Below are positions 16,615 through 25,907 of a stretch of DNA of 64,000 nt, piece after piece. Both the position numbers and the translations under genes were made by a program. The first letter of the stretch is position 1. Each line of letters begins with the position of its first letter. The notes under the pieces were generated by a model. The model made no database searches. It was not told the origin of the DNA and saw only the letters and a list, made by a program, of their open reading frames with translations. The DNA is from Paenibacillus sp. V4I7. GTDB taxonomy: Bacteria > Bacillota > Bacilli > Paenibacillales > NBRC-103111. The DNA lies in assembly GCF_030817275.1 (NCBI RefSeq), contig NZ_JAUSZD010000002.1, forward strand, positions 5,270,001 through 5,334,000, read 5' to 3'.

Positions 16615-16846
16615 AAAATTTTATTTTTTCGCTATATACAGCAGCAATCTTATCAAATAATTAACGCAACTTTTGCACCTAATACAGTAGTCTAATCTTG
16701 CTACTCTAAGAGCACAGAAGAAAAATTTCCACTCTTGGCAGAAAAACACCTTAGGTCAATGACACTTTTCAACACATAACTTATCTTATGTACTGAAAAA
16801 ACCAGCCCCCTTAAACTTAAACGAACTGGATTACGCTGCATTCATT

Positions 16847-16870
16847 CTACTATCGTTTTTCGTTAGTTAG
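16847..16870 (-). repeat. Intergenic repeat element 11 (core)
   Basis: Gene-sense CTAACTAACG, then AAAAACGATAGTAG, on the 3' side of the liv-DMT operon beyond its terminator. No long hairpin follows. Confidence 0.55.
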
Positions 16871-17002
16871 TCAGCTAACCCGAAATACTTAAATCTTTTT
16901 TCTCACAAGTAATTATGGTTACCCCAGAGTGATCACTTGTTTTTTAATGCTTTCGAACAACTGAACCTATCCCGAAAGCTAATACTTTCGTTAATTCACA
17001 AA

Positions 17003-17025
17003 AAATGGAGAACCGATCTCCATTT
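17003..17025 (-). terminator. Intrinsic terminator of the liv-DMT operon
   Basis: A perfect 9-bp stem (AAATGGAGA with TCTCCATTT) followed by a T-run on the minus strand, ten bases after the DMT transporter stop codon. Confidence 0.8.
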
Positions 17026-17034
17026 CATTTGAAT

Positions 17035-17985
17035 CTATTTACCTTTCTTCGACATTAAACTATGAACGATCATCCCGGTTACGACACCAAGAATACCTGT
17101 CCAAGACAGACTAGAAGGAAATGCCGCATCGAGTATCACTAATTCGCCAATGACTGTAAAAATGATTTCTCCGGCTTGAGTCGCTTCTACAGCAGCCAGT
17201 TGATGTGCGGATCTTTTTACCATTTCTGTCGCTTTGAAAAAAAGAACGGTTGCAACGACTCCCGAACAAACTGCTACAAGAGCAGATTGGCCAATTTGCC
17301 CTGCGCTCGGTACGCCAGCATGAACCAAAGCACAGAGAGAAAGCAATATCCATAACGGAAGGCTGGCCAGTGTCATGCCAAGAACACGCTGGTAGGTATC
17401 CAGCCGTTCTCCGCAAACCTCCATCATCTTACGATTGCCAAGCGGATAAGCAAAAGCTGCTAGAAGAACAGGCACCACGCCTAAAAGCGCGTCTTTTATG
17501 GAGAGGTGGCCGTCATGATCCGTCTGTATAACAATTACCCCAAATAAGATGATGAGAGAAATCAACAGACCTCTTAACGGGGTTTTTTCCTTTATCCTAA
17601 TAGGCCCACTCTTTGTTACTATTACCTTGCTGAATAATGGAGTAAGTAATGAACCCGCAATAATGGTTACCTGCCAGGTAGCTGCAATCAACCACCCAGG
17701 TCCGTAGGCAGCGGAAAAACACAGCGGTACATAAAATAATCCGAATCCTACCATGCTCCAGCCCATCCATACCCCTAACTGCTTTCTCATATCAAAAAGC
17801 AAGGCCCGGAGATTCCCCCTATTCCAGACAATCAACAATAGGATAGGAAACATGAATAGAAAACGAAGCGAAGCGCTCCATACCCAATGTCCGCCGGACA
17901 GCTCCATAGACCGGTTCATGATGAAAGAAAATGAGAAAAAAAAGGATGCCATAATGCCGTAAAGCATCGGAAGAAATGATTTCAT
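17035..17985 (-). CDS. DMT-superfamily transporter (multidrug-resistance efflux type)
   Basis: 316 residues, about ten hydrophobic helices, opening LYGIMASFFFSFSFIMNRSM and with a conserved C-terminal stretch (HQLAAVEATQAGEIIFTVIGEL) typical of the PF13536-like 'multidrug resistance efflux transporter' group. The substrate is unknown. Its ATG overlaps the LivF stop by four bases, so it is co-translated with the branched-chain amino-acid importer. A role in exporting an amino acid or related metabolite, balancing uptake, is plausible but inferred. Confidence 0.8.
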   Translation of the reverse strand: MKSFLPMLYGIMASFFFSFSFIMNRSMELSGGHWVWSASLRFLFMFPILLLIVWNRGNLRALLFDMRKQLGVWMGWSMVGFGLFYVPLCFSAAYGPGWLIAATWQVTIIAGSLLTPLFSKVIVTKSGPIRIKEKTPLRGLLISLIILFGVIVIQTDHDGHLSIKDALLGVVPVLLAAFAYPLGNRKMMEVCGERLDTYQRVLGMTLASLPLWILLSLCALVHAGVPSAGQIGQSALVAVCSGVVATVLFFKATEMVKRSAHQLAAVEATQAGEIIFTVIGELVILDAAFPSSLSWTGILGVVTGMIVHSLMSKKGK

Positions 17986-18689
17986 CCTGCCAGATAAGCT
18001 TCTTTTACTTGATCGTTGACAAGCAATTTTTTTGCGTCATCCTCCAGAATAAATTCACCGGTCTGTATGACATAACCGCGATGGGCGATTTGCAGCGCTT
18101 GGTATGCGTTTTGTTCTACGAGCAGAATCGTCATCCCTGTTCGGTTCATCTCCTGAATAATTTCAAAGATTTGATCCACGATGACGGGAGCCAATCCCAT
18201 CGACGGTTCGTCGAGCAGCAATAGCTTAGGTTTCATCATGAGCGCACGGGCTATGGCAAGCATTTGTTGTTCGCCACCACTCATGGTGCCGCCTGCTTGG
18301 TGCAAGCGTTCTCTCAAACGTGGAAAGTAATCGAATGACTGTTCCATACGCTCTTTTATCACTTTTTTATCCTTAACTGAAAATGCGCCCATCTCCAAAT
18401 TCTCCTTAACAGTTAGCCTTGGGAATATGCGCCGGCCCTCCGGGACATGAGCAATGCCTTCCATCGCCGTTTGATGAGGTGGCCAAGCCGAAATATCACG
18501 CTTATCAAATAAAATGGAGCCTTTCGTTTTCACCTGACCGCAAATGGATTTAAGTGCTGTGGATTTTCCCGCTCCGTTGCAACCGATCAACGTGACTATT
18601 TCCCCTTCATTCACATGAAGTGAGATTCCCTTTAATGCTTGAATACCTCCATAGTAAGCCTGGACCTCTTGAAGCTGCAGTAAGCTCAT
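17982..18689 (-). CDS. livF: Branched-chain amino-acid ABC transporter ATPase LivF
   Basis: 235 residues: Walker A GCNGAGKST near 33-41, signature MSGGEQQ near 135, Walker B LLLLDEPSMGLAP near 155, H-loop VEQN near 187. The GLAP motif after Walker B and the short length are typical of LivF. It couples ATP hydrolysis to uptake of Leu/Ile/Val or related compounds through LivHM. It overlaps livG and the DMT gene by four bases each. Confidence 0.92.
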   Translation of the reverse strand: MSLLQLQEVQAYYGGIQALKGISLHVNEGEIVTLIGCNGAGKSTALKSICGQVKTKGSILFDKRDISAWPPHQTAMEGIAHVPEGRRIFPRLTVKENLEMGAFSVKDKKVIKERMEQSFDYFPRLRERLHQAGGTMSGGEQQMLAIARALMMKPKLLLLDEPSMGLAPVIVDQIFEIIQEMNRTGMTILLVEQNAYQALQIAHRGYVIQTGEFILEDDAKKLLVNDQVKEAYLAG

Positions 18690-19471
18690 GATTTCACCTC
18701 TTGACCTAGGGCACTTTTACCTAAATAGGCTTCGATCACACGCGGATTCGAACGAATCTCATATGGGGATCCTTCAGCTATCTTTTCACCGTGATCCAGA
18801 ACTAGAATGCGATCAGAAATCTCCATGACGAGTTTCATATCGTGCTCAATCAATATGATCGATACGTCCAGCTCCTGTTGAATGCTTCGAATAAGCTCGG
18901 TTAGTTCTTTTGTTTCACGCGGATTCATTCCTGCGGCGGGTTCATCCAGCAGTAGTACTTTTGGTTTAACCGCTAGCGCTCTCGCGATTTCAAGCCGCCT
19001 TTGCGCTCCGTAAGAAAGGCTGTTTGCATTTTCATTGAGATGAGGCTCGAGACCAACATATTGCAATAGTCGGTATGCTTCATCCATCGCATTTTGTTCC
19101 TCAAGTCGAATCTTAGTAAGTCCTAGTAAAGTGCTTAATATTCCGCCTTTTAAATGAATATGCATGCCGACCATCACATTTTCAAGAACCGTCATATTTC
19201 CAAAAAGTCTAATATTTTGAAAGGTCCGGGCTATGCCCTTTTCTGTAATTCGATCCGGCTTAACCTTCACAATCGATTTACCTTCCAATTCGATTTCACC
19301 TTCATCAGGCGCATAAATACCGGTGATTATATTGAAAAAAGTCGTTTTCCCGGCACCATTCGGACCGATAACAGCGGAAATTTCACCTTTTTGAAACTCA
19401 AGTTGAACTCCGTTAACGGCAACCAATCCGCCAAATCGTTTGACCAAATTATTAACACGCAAAACGGTCAT
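18686..19471 (-). CDS. livG: Branched-chain amino-acid ABC transporter ATPase LivG
   Basis: 261 residues: Walker A GPNGAGKTT near 35-43, the LivG hallmark RTFQNIRLFGNMTVLENVMV, signature LSYGAQRRLEIARALA, Walker B LLLDEPAAGMNP, and the C-terminal motif IRSNPRVIEAYLG. It pairs with LivF in the cytoplasm. Start overlaps livM by four bases (ATGA). All catalytic residues are present. Confidence 0.93.
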   Translation of the reverse strand: MTVLRVNNLVKRFGGLVAVNGVQLEFQKGEISAVIGPNGAGKTTFFNIITGIYAPDEGEIELEGKSIVKVKPDRITEKGIARTFQNIRLFGNMTVLENVMVGMHIHLKGGILSTLLGLTKIRLEEQNAMDEAYRLLQYVGLEPHLNENANSLSYGAQRRLEIARALAVKPKVLLLDEPAAGMNPRETKELTELIRSIQQELDVSIILIEHDMKLVMEISDRILVLDHGEKIAEGSPYEIRSNPRVIEAYLGKSALGQEVKS

Positions 19472-20754
19472 TGGGCGATCCCTCCGCTTTGAGGATTTAC
19501 TTTCTGTACGGAAGCTGATGAAATTCGTTCCTGAATCAGCTTTTCGTTCACTCTGCGATTTTTCACCGAAATCAATCCGTTTGGCCTAAAGACGGCAAAG
19601 AGGATCAGAATGGCTCCAAAAATAAACCTCTGCATCTTGGATGGAGATAAGGCAAATGGAATGTGGACTACGCCTTGCAGTGTTAATTGATTTAACCAAT
19701 TAGTAAATTCCGTAAGCACCTGCAGGTTGAGAATCGTAATAAGTGCAGCTCCAAGTATAACGCCAGGAACACTCCCCATTCCTCCTAATACAACCATGAC
19801 CAAAATCGTAATGGACTCAAGTAATGTAAAGCTGGAAGGATCAATAAACGTTTGTTTGGCTGCAAAGACGACTCCCATCATCCCGGAGAAGGAAGCTCCC
19901 ACAGCGAACGCTGTCAACTTCGTGCGAATTAACGGAACCCCCATGGATTGTGCGGCAATTTCATTCTCCCGAACTGCCTTCCAGGAACGACCCATTCGAG
20001 AATGTTCAAATCTCTTTACTCCGAAAATCACAAAAGCCAAGATCGCTATCACAATGAAATAAAATTGATGAGGATGCGTAAATTCAAATCCGAACAGATT
20101 TGGAGGCTTGATCGACGATATGCCCTTAGCGCCGTTCGTAATGTTAACTGGCTTCTCCAGGTTGTTGAAGATGATGCGGATCATTTCCCCGAAGCCCAAT
20201 GTCACGATAGCGAGATAATCTCCTTTCACCCTAAGGACAGGCAGGCCGAGAATGACCCCGAACAGTGCAGCCATAAAGCCGCCTACAAAAATAAACAGCC
20301 AAAACGCAGAGCCCGAAATAGGAAACAAATCACCTGGGATAAAGTGATTCGCCTGAGCGGTAGAGAAGATGCCATACGTATAAGCTCCAATCGCGAAAAA
20401 AGCGACAAAACCCAAATCCAGAAGCCCTGCAAAACCGACCACGATATTCAGCCCGAGCGCCATCGCGATATAAATCCCGCTCTGCGTTGCAACTTCCATA
20501 TAAGATTCATAGGCGGGACCTCCCGATGAAGCAAACGGAATAACTAGAATTAGCATGACTCCGCCGATAATCCATTTGACTTTATTTGAAAATGAAGTGT
20601 AGTAAAGCAAAAGCAAGGATGCCAGCAATAATAAAAAGGCAATGACCGATTTAGCCGTCATATATACACTTAGTGCTGTAACCGAGACGAGAAGGACAAG
20701 TATCAGTGCTTGCATTTTCGAGTTTTGCGCTAATGCCTGCTTTATTTTATCCAT
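19468..20754 (-). CDS. livM: Branched-chain amino-acid ABC permease LivM
   Basis: 428 residues. An N-terminal extension with three helices (about 1-80) precedes the LivM core: MALGLNIVVGFAGLLDLGFV, LPVLRVKGDYLAIVTLGFGE and MGVPLIRTKLTAFAVGASFS. The C-terminus is basic and cytoplasmic. It forms the channel with LivH. AGGTGA lies seven bases before ATG 20754. The gene follows livH by ten bases. Confidence 0.92.
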   Translation of the reverse strand: MDKIKQALAQNSKMQALILVLLVSVTALSVYMTAKSVIAFLLLLASLLLLYYTSFSNKVKWIIGGVMLILVIPFASSGGPAYESYMEVATQSGIYIAMALGLNIVVGFAGLLDLGFVAFFAIGAYTYGIFSTAQANHFIPGDLFPISGSAFWLFIFVGGFMAALFGVILGLPVLRVKGDYLAIVTLGFGEMIRIIFNNLEKPVNITNGAKGISSIKPPNLFGFEFTHPHQFYFIVIAILAFVIFGVKRFEHSRMGRSWKAVRENEIAAQSMGVPLIRTKLTAFAVGASFSGMMGVVFAAKQTFIDPSSFTLLESITILVMVVLGGMGSVPGVILGAALITILNLQVLTEFTNWLNQLTLQGVVHIPFALSPSKMQRFIFGAILILFAVFRPNGLISVKNRRVNEKLIQERISSASVQKVNPQSGGIAQ

Positions 20755-20764
20755 AATGGGTCAC

Positions 20765-21751
20765 CTACACTTTCTCTTTGACGGCTTTGCCAAACAGACC
20801 TTCGGGTTTGAATATCAATACGATGATTAAAATCATAAAGGCAAACACATCTTTATACTCCGAACCGAAGCTGCCGTTCGTCAGTAAGCCAAGATTAGAA
20901 GAAGCGAACATCTCTAATAACCCAATGACCAGTCCACCAAACATGGCACCCCGAATGTTTCCTATACCTCCAAGCACAGCTGCCGTGAAGGCTTTCAACC
21001 CTAATATATAGCCGATAAATGGATCGATCGTACCGTACTGCTGCGCAAACAAAACCCCTGTAGCCCCGCCTAAAGCTGAACCGATGAAAAAGGTCAGAAT
21101 AATGATTTTATTCACATTAATTGACATCAATGAAGCCGTTTCACGATCTTGCGCTACCGCCCGCATGGCCACTCCCCATTTGGTACGATTGATAAAAAAA
21201 TCAAGGGAGATCATCAACAATACAGCCACTACGATAATGATGATCGTATTGGTTTTCAAAGAAGCATCTCCGAGCCATGATCCAAGAGAAGAAGTGCCGA
21301 TGGTCACATTTTTATCGAACAACGTAATACCGCTTATGATGTAGTTTCCTGTTCTCAATTCGGATATAAAGCGAACGAGATCTTGAACCACGAAAGAAAC
21401 ACCAATCGCAGAGATAAGTGAAATCAGCTTGGGCGCTTTTCGGAGAGGCTTATAAGCAATTCGTTCAATTCCCACCCCCAACAATCCCGTAAACAGCATG
21501 GCGATAGCGAGGATTAGAACGTATGCAACCCATCCCGGCATACCACTAAGCCACCCTGTAGATTGAAAAAGGAATAATACCCCTGTCCCGACGAATGCCC
21601 CAGTCATAAAAATTTCGCCGTGTGCAAAATTGATCAATTCGAGAATACCGTATACCATGGTATATCCTAAGGCAACGACCGCATAAATAGCTCCTAAAGC
21701 AAGCCCGTCGATCAATACTTGGGGGAGTGAGTGCAGGATGTTTAGGATCAT
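20765..21751 (-). CDS. livH: Branched-chain amino-acid ABC permease LivH
   Basis: 328 residues from ATG 21751, which has AAAGGAG eight bases upstream; the frame extends further upstream without a ribosome binding site. LivH landmarks: LALGAIYAVVALGYTMVYGILELINFAHG near the N-terminus (shown in part here: YTMVYGILELINFAHGE) and AVLGGIGNIRGAMFGGLVIG near residue 275. Eight hydrophobic helices. It is the partner of LivM. Confidence 0.92.
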   Translation of the reverse strand: MILNILHSLPQVLIDGLALGAIYAVVALGYTMVYGILELINFAHGEIFMTGAFVGTGVLFLFQSTGWLSGMPGWVAYVLILAIAMLFTGLLGVGIERIAYKPLRKAPKLISLISAIGVSFVVQDLVRFISELRTGNYIISGITLFDKNVTIGTSSLGSWLGDASLKTNTIIIIVVAVLLMISLDFFINRTKWGVAMRAVAQDRETASLMSINVNKIIILTFFIGSALGGATGVLFAQQYGTIDPFIGYILGLKAFTAAVLGGIGNIRGAMFGGLVIGLLEMFASSNLGLLTNGSFGSEYKDVFAFMILIIVLIFKPEGLFGKAVKEKV

Positions 21752-21784
21752 GAAGCTTCTCCTTTCGCAGGTGAATAAACCGTA

Positions 21785-21815
21785 AAGAGGTATATCCATA
21801 AAGCACATACCTCTT
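21785..21815 (-). promoter_or_regulatory. Stem-loop between livK and livH
   Basis: A 9-bp perfect stem (AAGAGGTAT with ATACCTCTT) and 13-base loop just after the binding-protein gene. It parallels the hairpin after the cntA-like gene and probably raises binding-protein mRNA over permease mRNA. Confidence 0.55.
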
Positions 21816-21845
21816 ACTTTAAGTTGAATGATGTTGAAATTAGGT

Positions 21846-23066
21846 TTACTTCCCTACTTCAGAAATCATGGTACCCGGATATTTCGGACCTTCAAATTTG
21901 TAGATAAATACTTTTGCGTATGTATTGTCGCCTTTGCCATCAAAGGAAACCTTCGTGGCAACACCTTGGAAGTCTTTGGTGGCGCGCACCGCATCACGAA
22001 CTTTTTCGCGGACAGGTACTTTTCCACCGTCTGCGCTGCTCGCAGTTTTAATGCCATTTAGAATAATGGTCATACAGTCATATGCGTAAGCCGAGTAACC
22101 GTCAGGAGCTTTGCCAAATTTAGATTTATACTGATCGGCCCACTTCATGCCATCCGGCGTTTTTGTAATATCAGTTGAGATGGAAGCGTACAAGGCGTCT
22201 TTTACTTTATCACCGGCTACATCAACCAGACCTTGCGTGTCCCACCCGTCTGCACCCATGAAAGGAGCCGTAATTCCTTTGTCGCGTGCTTGTTTGATAA
22301 GCAGTCCGCCTTCGGCATATAATCCTCCGAAGAAGACAAAATCCGGTTTCTTGCTAAGCGCAATGTTAAGCACCCCGTTGAAATCCTTCTCACCTATTGT
22401 AATCCCCTCATAACCGACAATGGTTGCCCCTTGCTTCGTGGCCGCGTCTTTAAACGCTTCTGCCAAGCCTTGACCGTAGGCTGTTTTGTCTTGAATGACG
22501 AAAATATTTTTGGCTTTCACTGTTTTAAACGCATAATCAGCAGCCGCAGGACCTTGGAAATCATCCCTTGCAACAATTCGGTTCACGACCTTCAGATTAC
22601 GGTCGGTTACCTCCGTTGCCGTATTGGACGGCGAAACCATGACAATATTGTTCTTCTCGTATACGACTGAGGAAGGTATAGCTACGCCTGAGTTCATATG
22701 TCCGACGATTCCGAGAATCGATTGATCAGCACTGATGATCTCGGCATTGGCAACGCCTTTCTTTGGATCTGCTTGGTCGTCATAAGGGACCAGCTGCAGT
22801 TCAAAACCCAGCTTGTCAAATTCCACTTTATGGTCATCCAAAGACATCTGAGCACCTAGCTTAATAGCTTCACCTTGAACGGCGCTGCCTCCTGACAAAG
22901 GGGACTGGGTCGCAATCTTGATAACGCTCTTAGTGACTGCGCTGCTAGGTTTAGTCGTTTCTGTAGTTGAATTTGTGCTTGTACTTGTGCTTGTTCCGCA
23001 CCCTGCCAACAAACCCATGGCAAGTGCTGATACTGAGATCATAAGAGCCACTTTCTTCAAAATCAT
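21846..23066 (-). CDS. livK: Branched-chain amino-acid-binding lipoprotein LivK
   Basis: 406 residues; lipoprotein signal ending MGLLAGC with Cys23, then a Ser/Thr-rich linker. The Peripla_BP_6 fold is shown by IKIATQSPLSGGSAVQGEAI, the central VNRIVARDDFQGPAAADYAF and KAKNIFVIQDKTAYGQGLAE. It captures branched-chain amino acids or analogues outside the membrane for LivHMGF. It is first in the operon, behind a strong promoter. Exact ligand is not readable. Confidence 0.92.
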   Translation of the reverse strand: MILKKVALMISVSALAMGLLAGCGTSTSTSTNSTTETTKPSSAVTKSVIKIATQSPLSGGSAVQGEAIKLGAQMSLDDHKVEFDKLGFELQLVPYDDQADPKKGVANAEIISADQSILGIVGHMNSGVAIPSSVVYEKNNIVMVSPSNTATEVTDRNLKVVNRIVARDDFQGPAAADYAFKTVKAKNIFVIQDKTAYGQGLAEAFKDAATKQGATIVGYEGITIGEKDFNGVLNIALSKKPDFVFFGGLYAEGGLLIKQARDKGITAPFMGADGWDTQGLVDVAGDKVKDALYASISTDITKTPDGMKWADQYKSKFGKAPDGYSAYAYDCMTIILNGIKTASSADGGKVPVREKVRDAVRATKDFQGVATKVSFDGKGDNTYAKVFIYKFEGPKYPGTMISEVGK

Positions 23067-23196
23067 GAAACAACCTCCTCAGATAGTTTGGTACGCAAAA
23101 ATACCGATATTGCAGCATTCAGAACTTCGGATCAGAGACGAAATTCATACAAAACTACTCAATCGGCATTTTCAATAACATGAACCTTACATAATT

Positions 23197-23225
23197 ATAA
23201 TAATGAAATCGGAAATTTATGTCAA
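23197..23225 (-). promoter_or_regulatory. Sigma-A-type promoter of the liv operon
   Basis: A perfect -35 TTGACA (23225-23220), a 17-base spacer and -10 TATTAT (23202-23197). The leader to livK is about 125 bases. Confidence 0.7.
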
Positions 23226-23367
23226 TATACCTGACACAAATTAGATATATTCTATGAACTCATTCTTTTTGTGTTATATTTAATAACATATTAGGTAATG
23301 TTTTTATCGGTTACACACATGTTCGTCCTTATTATTCCAAAATTAGGAATTAAAAGATTTCTCAAAA

Positions 23368-23398
23368 CAAAAAAAAGTCCAGCCACAAGATCTGGCTG
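23368..23398 (-). terminator. Orphan minus-strand terminator
   Basis: A CAGCCA/TGGCTG hairpin followed by a seven-base T-run on the minus strand, in the otherwise empty region 23230-23620 between the divergent livK and dehydrogenase genes. No minus-strand gene ends here, so it may insulate livK from antisense transcription or mark a lost gene or small RNA. Confidence 0.5.
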
Positions 23399-23626
23399 AC
23401 AAAGAAGATTAGCTTAACGCCACCCAGCCAAAAAGCATGCTACTGATCTTTGACAGGACCTCGGAGGTTTTACAATTTCATTTCCAACAAAGACCGGATG
23501 TCCATGTCAGAAAACATTACTTATCAACCGAAAATCGTGGTTTTGCGTCATGTTTAGTCACATAGTACAACCAAAACAACATATATAATATACCAAGCGT
23601 TATTTGTTTGAAGGAGGACGGTAACT

Positions 23627-24589
23627 ATGGCTTGGAAACCGAGAAAAGTCGCCATTGTCGGGATGGGATTAGTTGGTTCAAACTGTGCTTACGCCATAAT
23701 CAATCAGTCCGTTTGCGAAGAATTAATGCTTATTAATCGCACGCCAAACTACGCATTGGCTCAAGCATTAGACCTGTCACACTGTATGGACTTCACTCAA
23801 TCGCGGACCAAGGTATTTGCGGGCAATTTCGATCAATGTGGGGATGTAGATGTAGTGATTCTGACACCTGGGGCAAGCATGAACAAAAATCAGAACCGTC
23901 TTGATCTGATGGAATCTTCCATTCATATCATGAAGAATATCATTCAACCGATCATCCAAAGCGGGTTTAACGGAATCTTCCTTGTTGCCACAAATCCTGT
24001 AGACATCATTACATATATCGTATGGAAATTATCCGGTCTTCCCCGAAATCGTGTGATCGGAACAGGCACCTCCATCGACAGTTCACGGCTGAAAATGATC
24101 TTATCCGAAATCTTTCCAGTCGAACCGAAGAGCGTTCAAGGGTATGTACTCGGTGAACATGGTGACTCCCAGTTCGTGGCTTGGTCACACGTAACCATTG
24201 GCGGTAAACCGCTGCATCAGATCATAAGCCAGCATCCGCATCGATTCGGTCTCGTCGATCTTGATCAATTGGAGCAACGGACCAAACTGGCTGGATGGGA
24301 AATATTCAACCTTAAAGGATCCACTTCTTTTGGTATCGGCAATGCATTGGCTTTCATCACTCGATCTGTGCTAAATGATGATCACAAGATTATTGCCGTA
24401 TCCGCGATCTTAGATGGAGAATACGGTGAGAGAAACGTATGTATTGGCGTTCCTGCCATCATATCTCGAGAAGGAGTTAAGGAAGTAGTTGAGCTACATC
24501 TCGATAATATGGAACAAGAGAAACTTAGTTACTCCTGTAGCGTAATTCGTAAGCACCTTCTCCAAGCGTCTATTATCGGCAGTTTGTGA
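23627..24589 (+). CDS. L-lactate/L-2-hydroxyacid dehydrogenase
   Basis: 320 residues of the LDH/MDH family: Rossmann motif VAIVGMGLVGSNCAYAI, NAD-binding GTGTSIDSSRL, catalytic GEHGDSQ with His, and substrate Arg in NRLDLMESS and DSSRL. The active-site loop reads GASMNKNQ where lactate dehydrogenases usually have GANQKPGE, so Met replaces the specificity-determining Gln. This suggests a bulkier 2-oxoacid than pyruvate. ATG has GGAGG nine bases upstream. It is one of few plus-strand genes and is divergent from the liv operon, consistent with branched-chain 2-oxoacid metabolism. The substrate call is inference. Confidence 0.85.
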   Translation: MAWKPRKVAIVGMGLVGSNCAYAIINQSVCEELMLINRTPNYALAQALDLSHCMDFTQSRTKVFAGNFDQCGDVDVVILTPGASMNKNQNRLDLMESSIHIMKNIIQPIIQSGFNGIFLVATNPVDIITYIVWKLSGLPRNRVIGTGTSIDSSRLKMILSEIFPVEPKSVQGYVLGEHGDSQFVAWSHVTIGGKPLHQIISQHPHRFGLVDLDQLEQRTKLAGWEIFNLKGSTSFGIGNALAFITRSVLNDDHKIIAVSAILDGEYGERNVCIGVPAIISREGVKEVVELHLDNMEQEKLSYSCSVIRKHLLQASIIGSL

Positions 24590-24883
24590 TGCCCAAAACG
24601 GAACAATAAGGGAATCCTATCCAAGTACCGAATAGTAAGAAGTCTATGCCCTGCTAGGAGGAAATCTTTCATCATGCACTCTGCATCCCAATCCAACCGC
24701 AAGTCCAAAACTTCGAATCCGGTGTCAACACATACGCCGACTGCATACATTAATTTCTTCTGGAGTTGGATTCCATGCATGTTGTGCATATCTAAACACT
24801 TTCCACCTCCCCTTCGCTTTCATTAAACTCTGGTTGTCTCGTTAACATAATCATCCTAATAGTTCAGGTACAAAAGATGATTA

Positions 24884-25041
24884 CTATTTCTCAATAAAGT
24901 ATCCATCGGTCTCTATATGTTCTTCAAAATCTTTATAAATGTCTTCGAAATTTTTAGCTGGGGGGGGCCTAGCCCTCGAGATAGTGACTTTTTAATCTCT
25001 AACCAACTCGTATTATCAAAGAAATAATCATAACTATACAT
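24884..25041 (-). pseudogene. Frameshifted small protein fragment with G8 tract
   Basis: Two frames join at a run of eight G (24960-24967): MYSYDYFFDNTSWLEIKKS...GPP, then AKNFEDIYKDFEEHIETDGY and a stop. Protein-like composition on both sides shows one broken gene. The frame begins just after a repeat element and lacks a ribosome binding site. Family not recognised. The neighbouring 24590-24880 holds nothing I can identify. Confidence 0.5.
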
Positions 25042-25056
25042 ATCATGGCTTCTTTG

Positions 25057-25115
25057 GGACGAGGAAAAGTCCTAGATGCCGCTGTCTGTTTGAACTATCG
25101 TTTCCGTTAGTTCAA
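25057..25115 (-). repeat. Intergenic repeat element 12
   Basis: Core at 25090-25115 is nearly perfect (gene-sense arms TTGAACTAACG and CGATAGTTCAA), followed by GCAGCGGCATC and a short hairpin. The stop codon of the DUF4085-like gene lies inside the core. Confidence 0.75.
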
Positions 25116-25751
25116 TGAATCTTCCAATGAACCTTCCTGCTTTATTATATTAAAGTTTTTAAAGGTGACTTGATCAATATTTGTAAAACCACCTGAGTTA
25201 TCAAGGAGTAATATTAGGGACATATCTTCCTGTACTGAGTTTGTAATCGTACAATCATGAAATCTAAAGTGGTCAATAATTTCTTTATCAAGTGTATTGG
25301 AGACTTTCCCCATATATCTTTTAAAATCTTCAATTGTTGTGTTTACAGACTTGTTATTATCCTCACAATATTTAGTTACTGCGTTTATTACAGTTCGGGT
25401 TGCTTTATTTAAAGTAAAAACCCTTATATCAGCTATCTGTTTTAATATTGTTTCTGGTAATTCCCTTTTTAAATACTCTTGATTATAGATGAAACCGTCA
25501 TGAAATTGTTCGATTGTCTTATCTCTATTAAAGGGCTCATATTCATTATTATCATTTGTATTTACTGTTTCGTTGTTTTTCATTATAGAAGCAACTTCTT
25601 CTTGTAAATTAAGCCAACTATTTAACTCTGTGTTATAAAGTTGTTGAAAATATTCTTCTGAAAATGTTTCAGCGAGCTTTTCTTCCTCTAAACTTAGATG
25701 GAAACTTGTATTTTGACACAGTTCATACCATTCTTTAGTAAAATATTTCAT
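25107..25751 (-). CDS. DUF4085-like protein
   Basis: 214 residues, cytoplasmic, helical and charged. The opening MKYFTKEWYELCQ matches my memory of the DUF4085 family of Bacillus and relatives, whose function is not established. ATG 25751 has a GCGAGAG-type ribosome binding site. The C-terminal third is beta-rich (FRFHDCTITNSVQEDMSLIL), which may form a small barrel. Its stop codon falls inside a repeat core, as in the first array. The family name is moderately sure; no function is proposed. Confidence 0.65.
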   Translation of the reverse strand: MKYFTKEWYELCQNTSFHLSLEEEKLAETFSEEYFQQLYNTELNSWLNLQEEVASIMKNNETVNTNDNNEYEPFNRDKTIEQFHDGFIYNQEYLKRELPETILKQIADIRVFTLNKATRTVINAVTKYCEDNNKSVNTTIEDFKRYMGKVSNTLDKEIIDHFRFHDCTITNSVQEDMSLILLLDNSGGFTNIDQVTFKNFNIIKQEGSLEDSLN

Positions 25752-25800
25752 TTTATTACTCTCGCCTCTCCTTAAAGAAATAAAGTGATTTCAATGTGAC

Positions 25801-25864
25801 AGGGAGGAGCGCCACGGCAATCTGCTCCCTATTATGGTTGAACTATAGTTCTGAGTTAGTTTAA
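25801..25864 (-). repeat. Intergenic repeat element 13
   Basis: Core at 25838-25864 (gene-sense TTAAACTAACT and CTATAGTTCAA), then a GGGAGCAG/CTCCTCCC-type hairpin. It lies on the 3' side of the broken immunity-like gene. Confidence 0.72.
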
Positions 25865-25907
25865 TATCTTTGAAAATAATGAAGATTTTATACTCCTTGA
25901 ATTTGTA

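Larger units (their letters stand above)
15402..16846. other. Gene-poor stretch with insertion-sequence debris
   Basis: No convincing intact gene. It holds the IS21 istA and istB remnants listed separately. Short open frames here lack ribosome binding sites and family motifs. A minus-strand stretch near 16300-16450 reads like degraded coding sequence (MRADQNQIDETKQDMNN) that I cannot place. Confidence 0.6.

Noticed and set aside
24529..24789. Minus-strand frame overlapping the end of the dehydrogenase
   Set aside because: Antisense to the dehydrogenase 3' end with an atypical composition and no supporting start.
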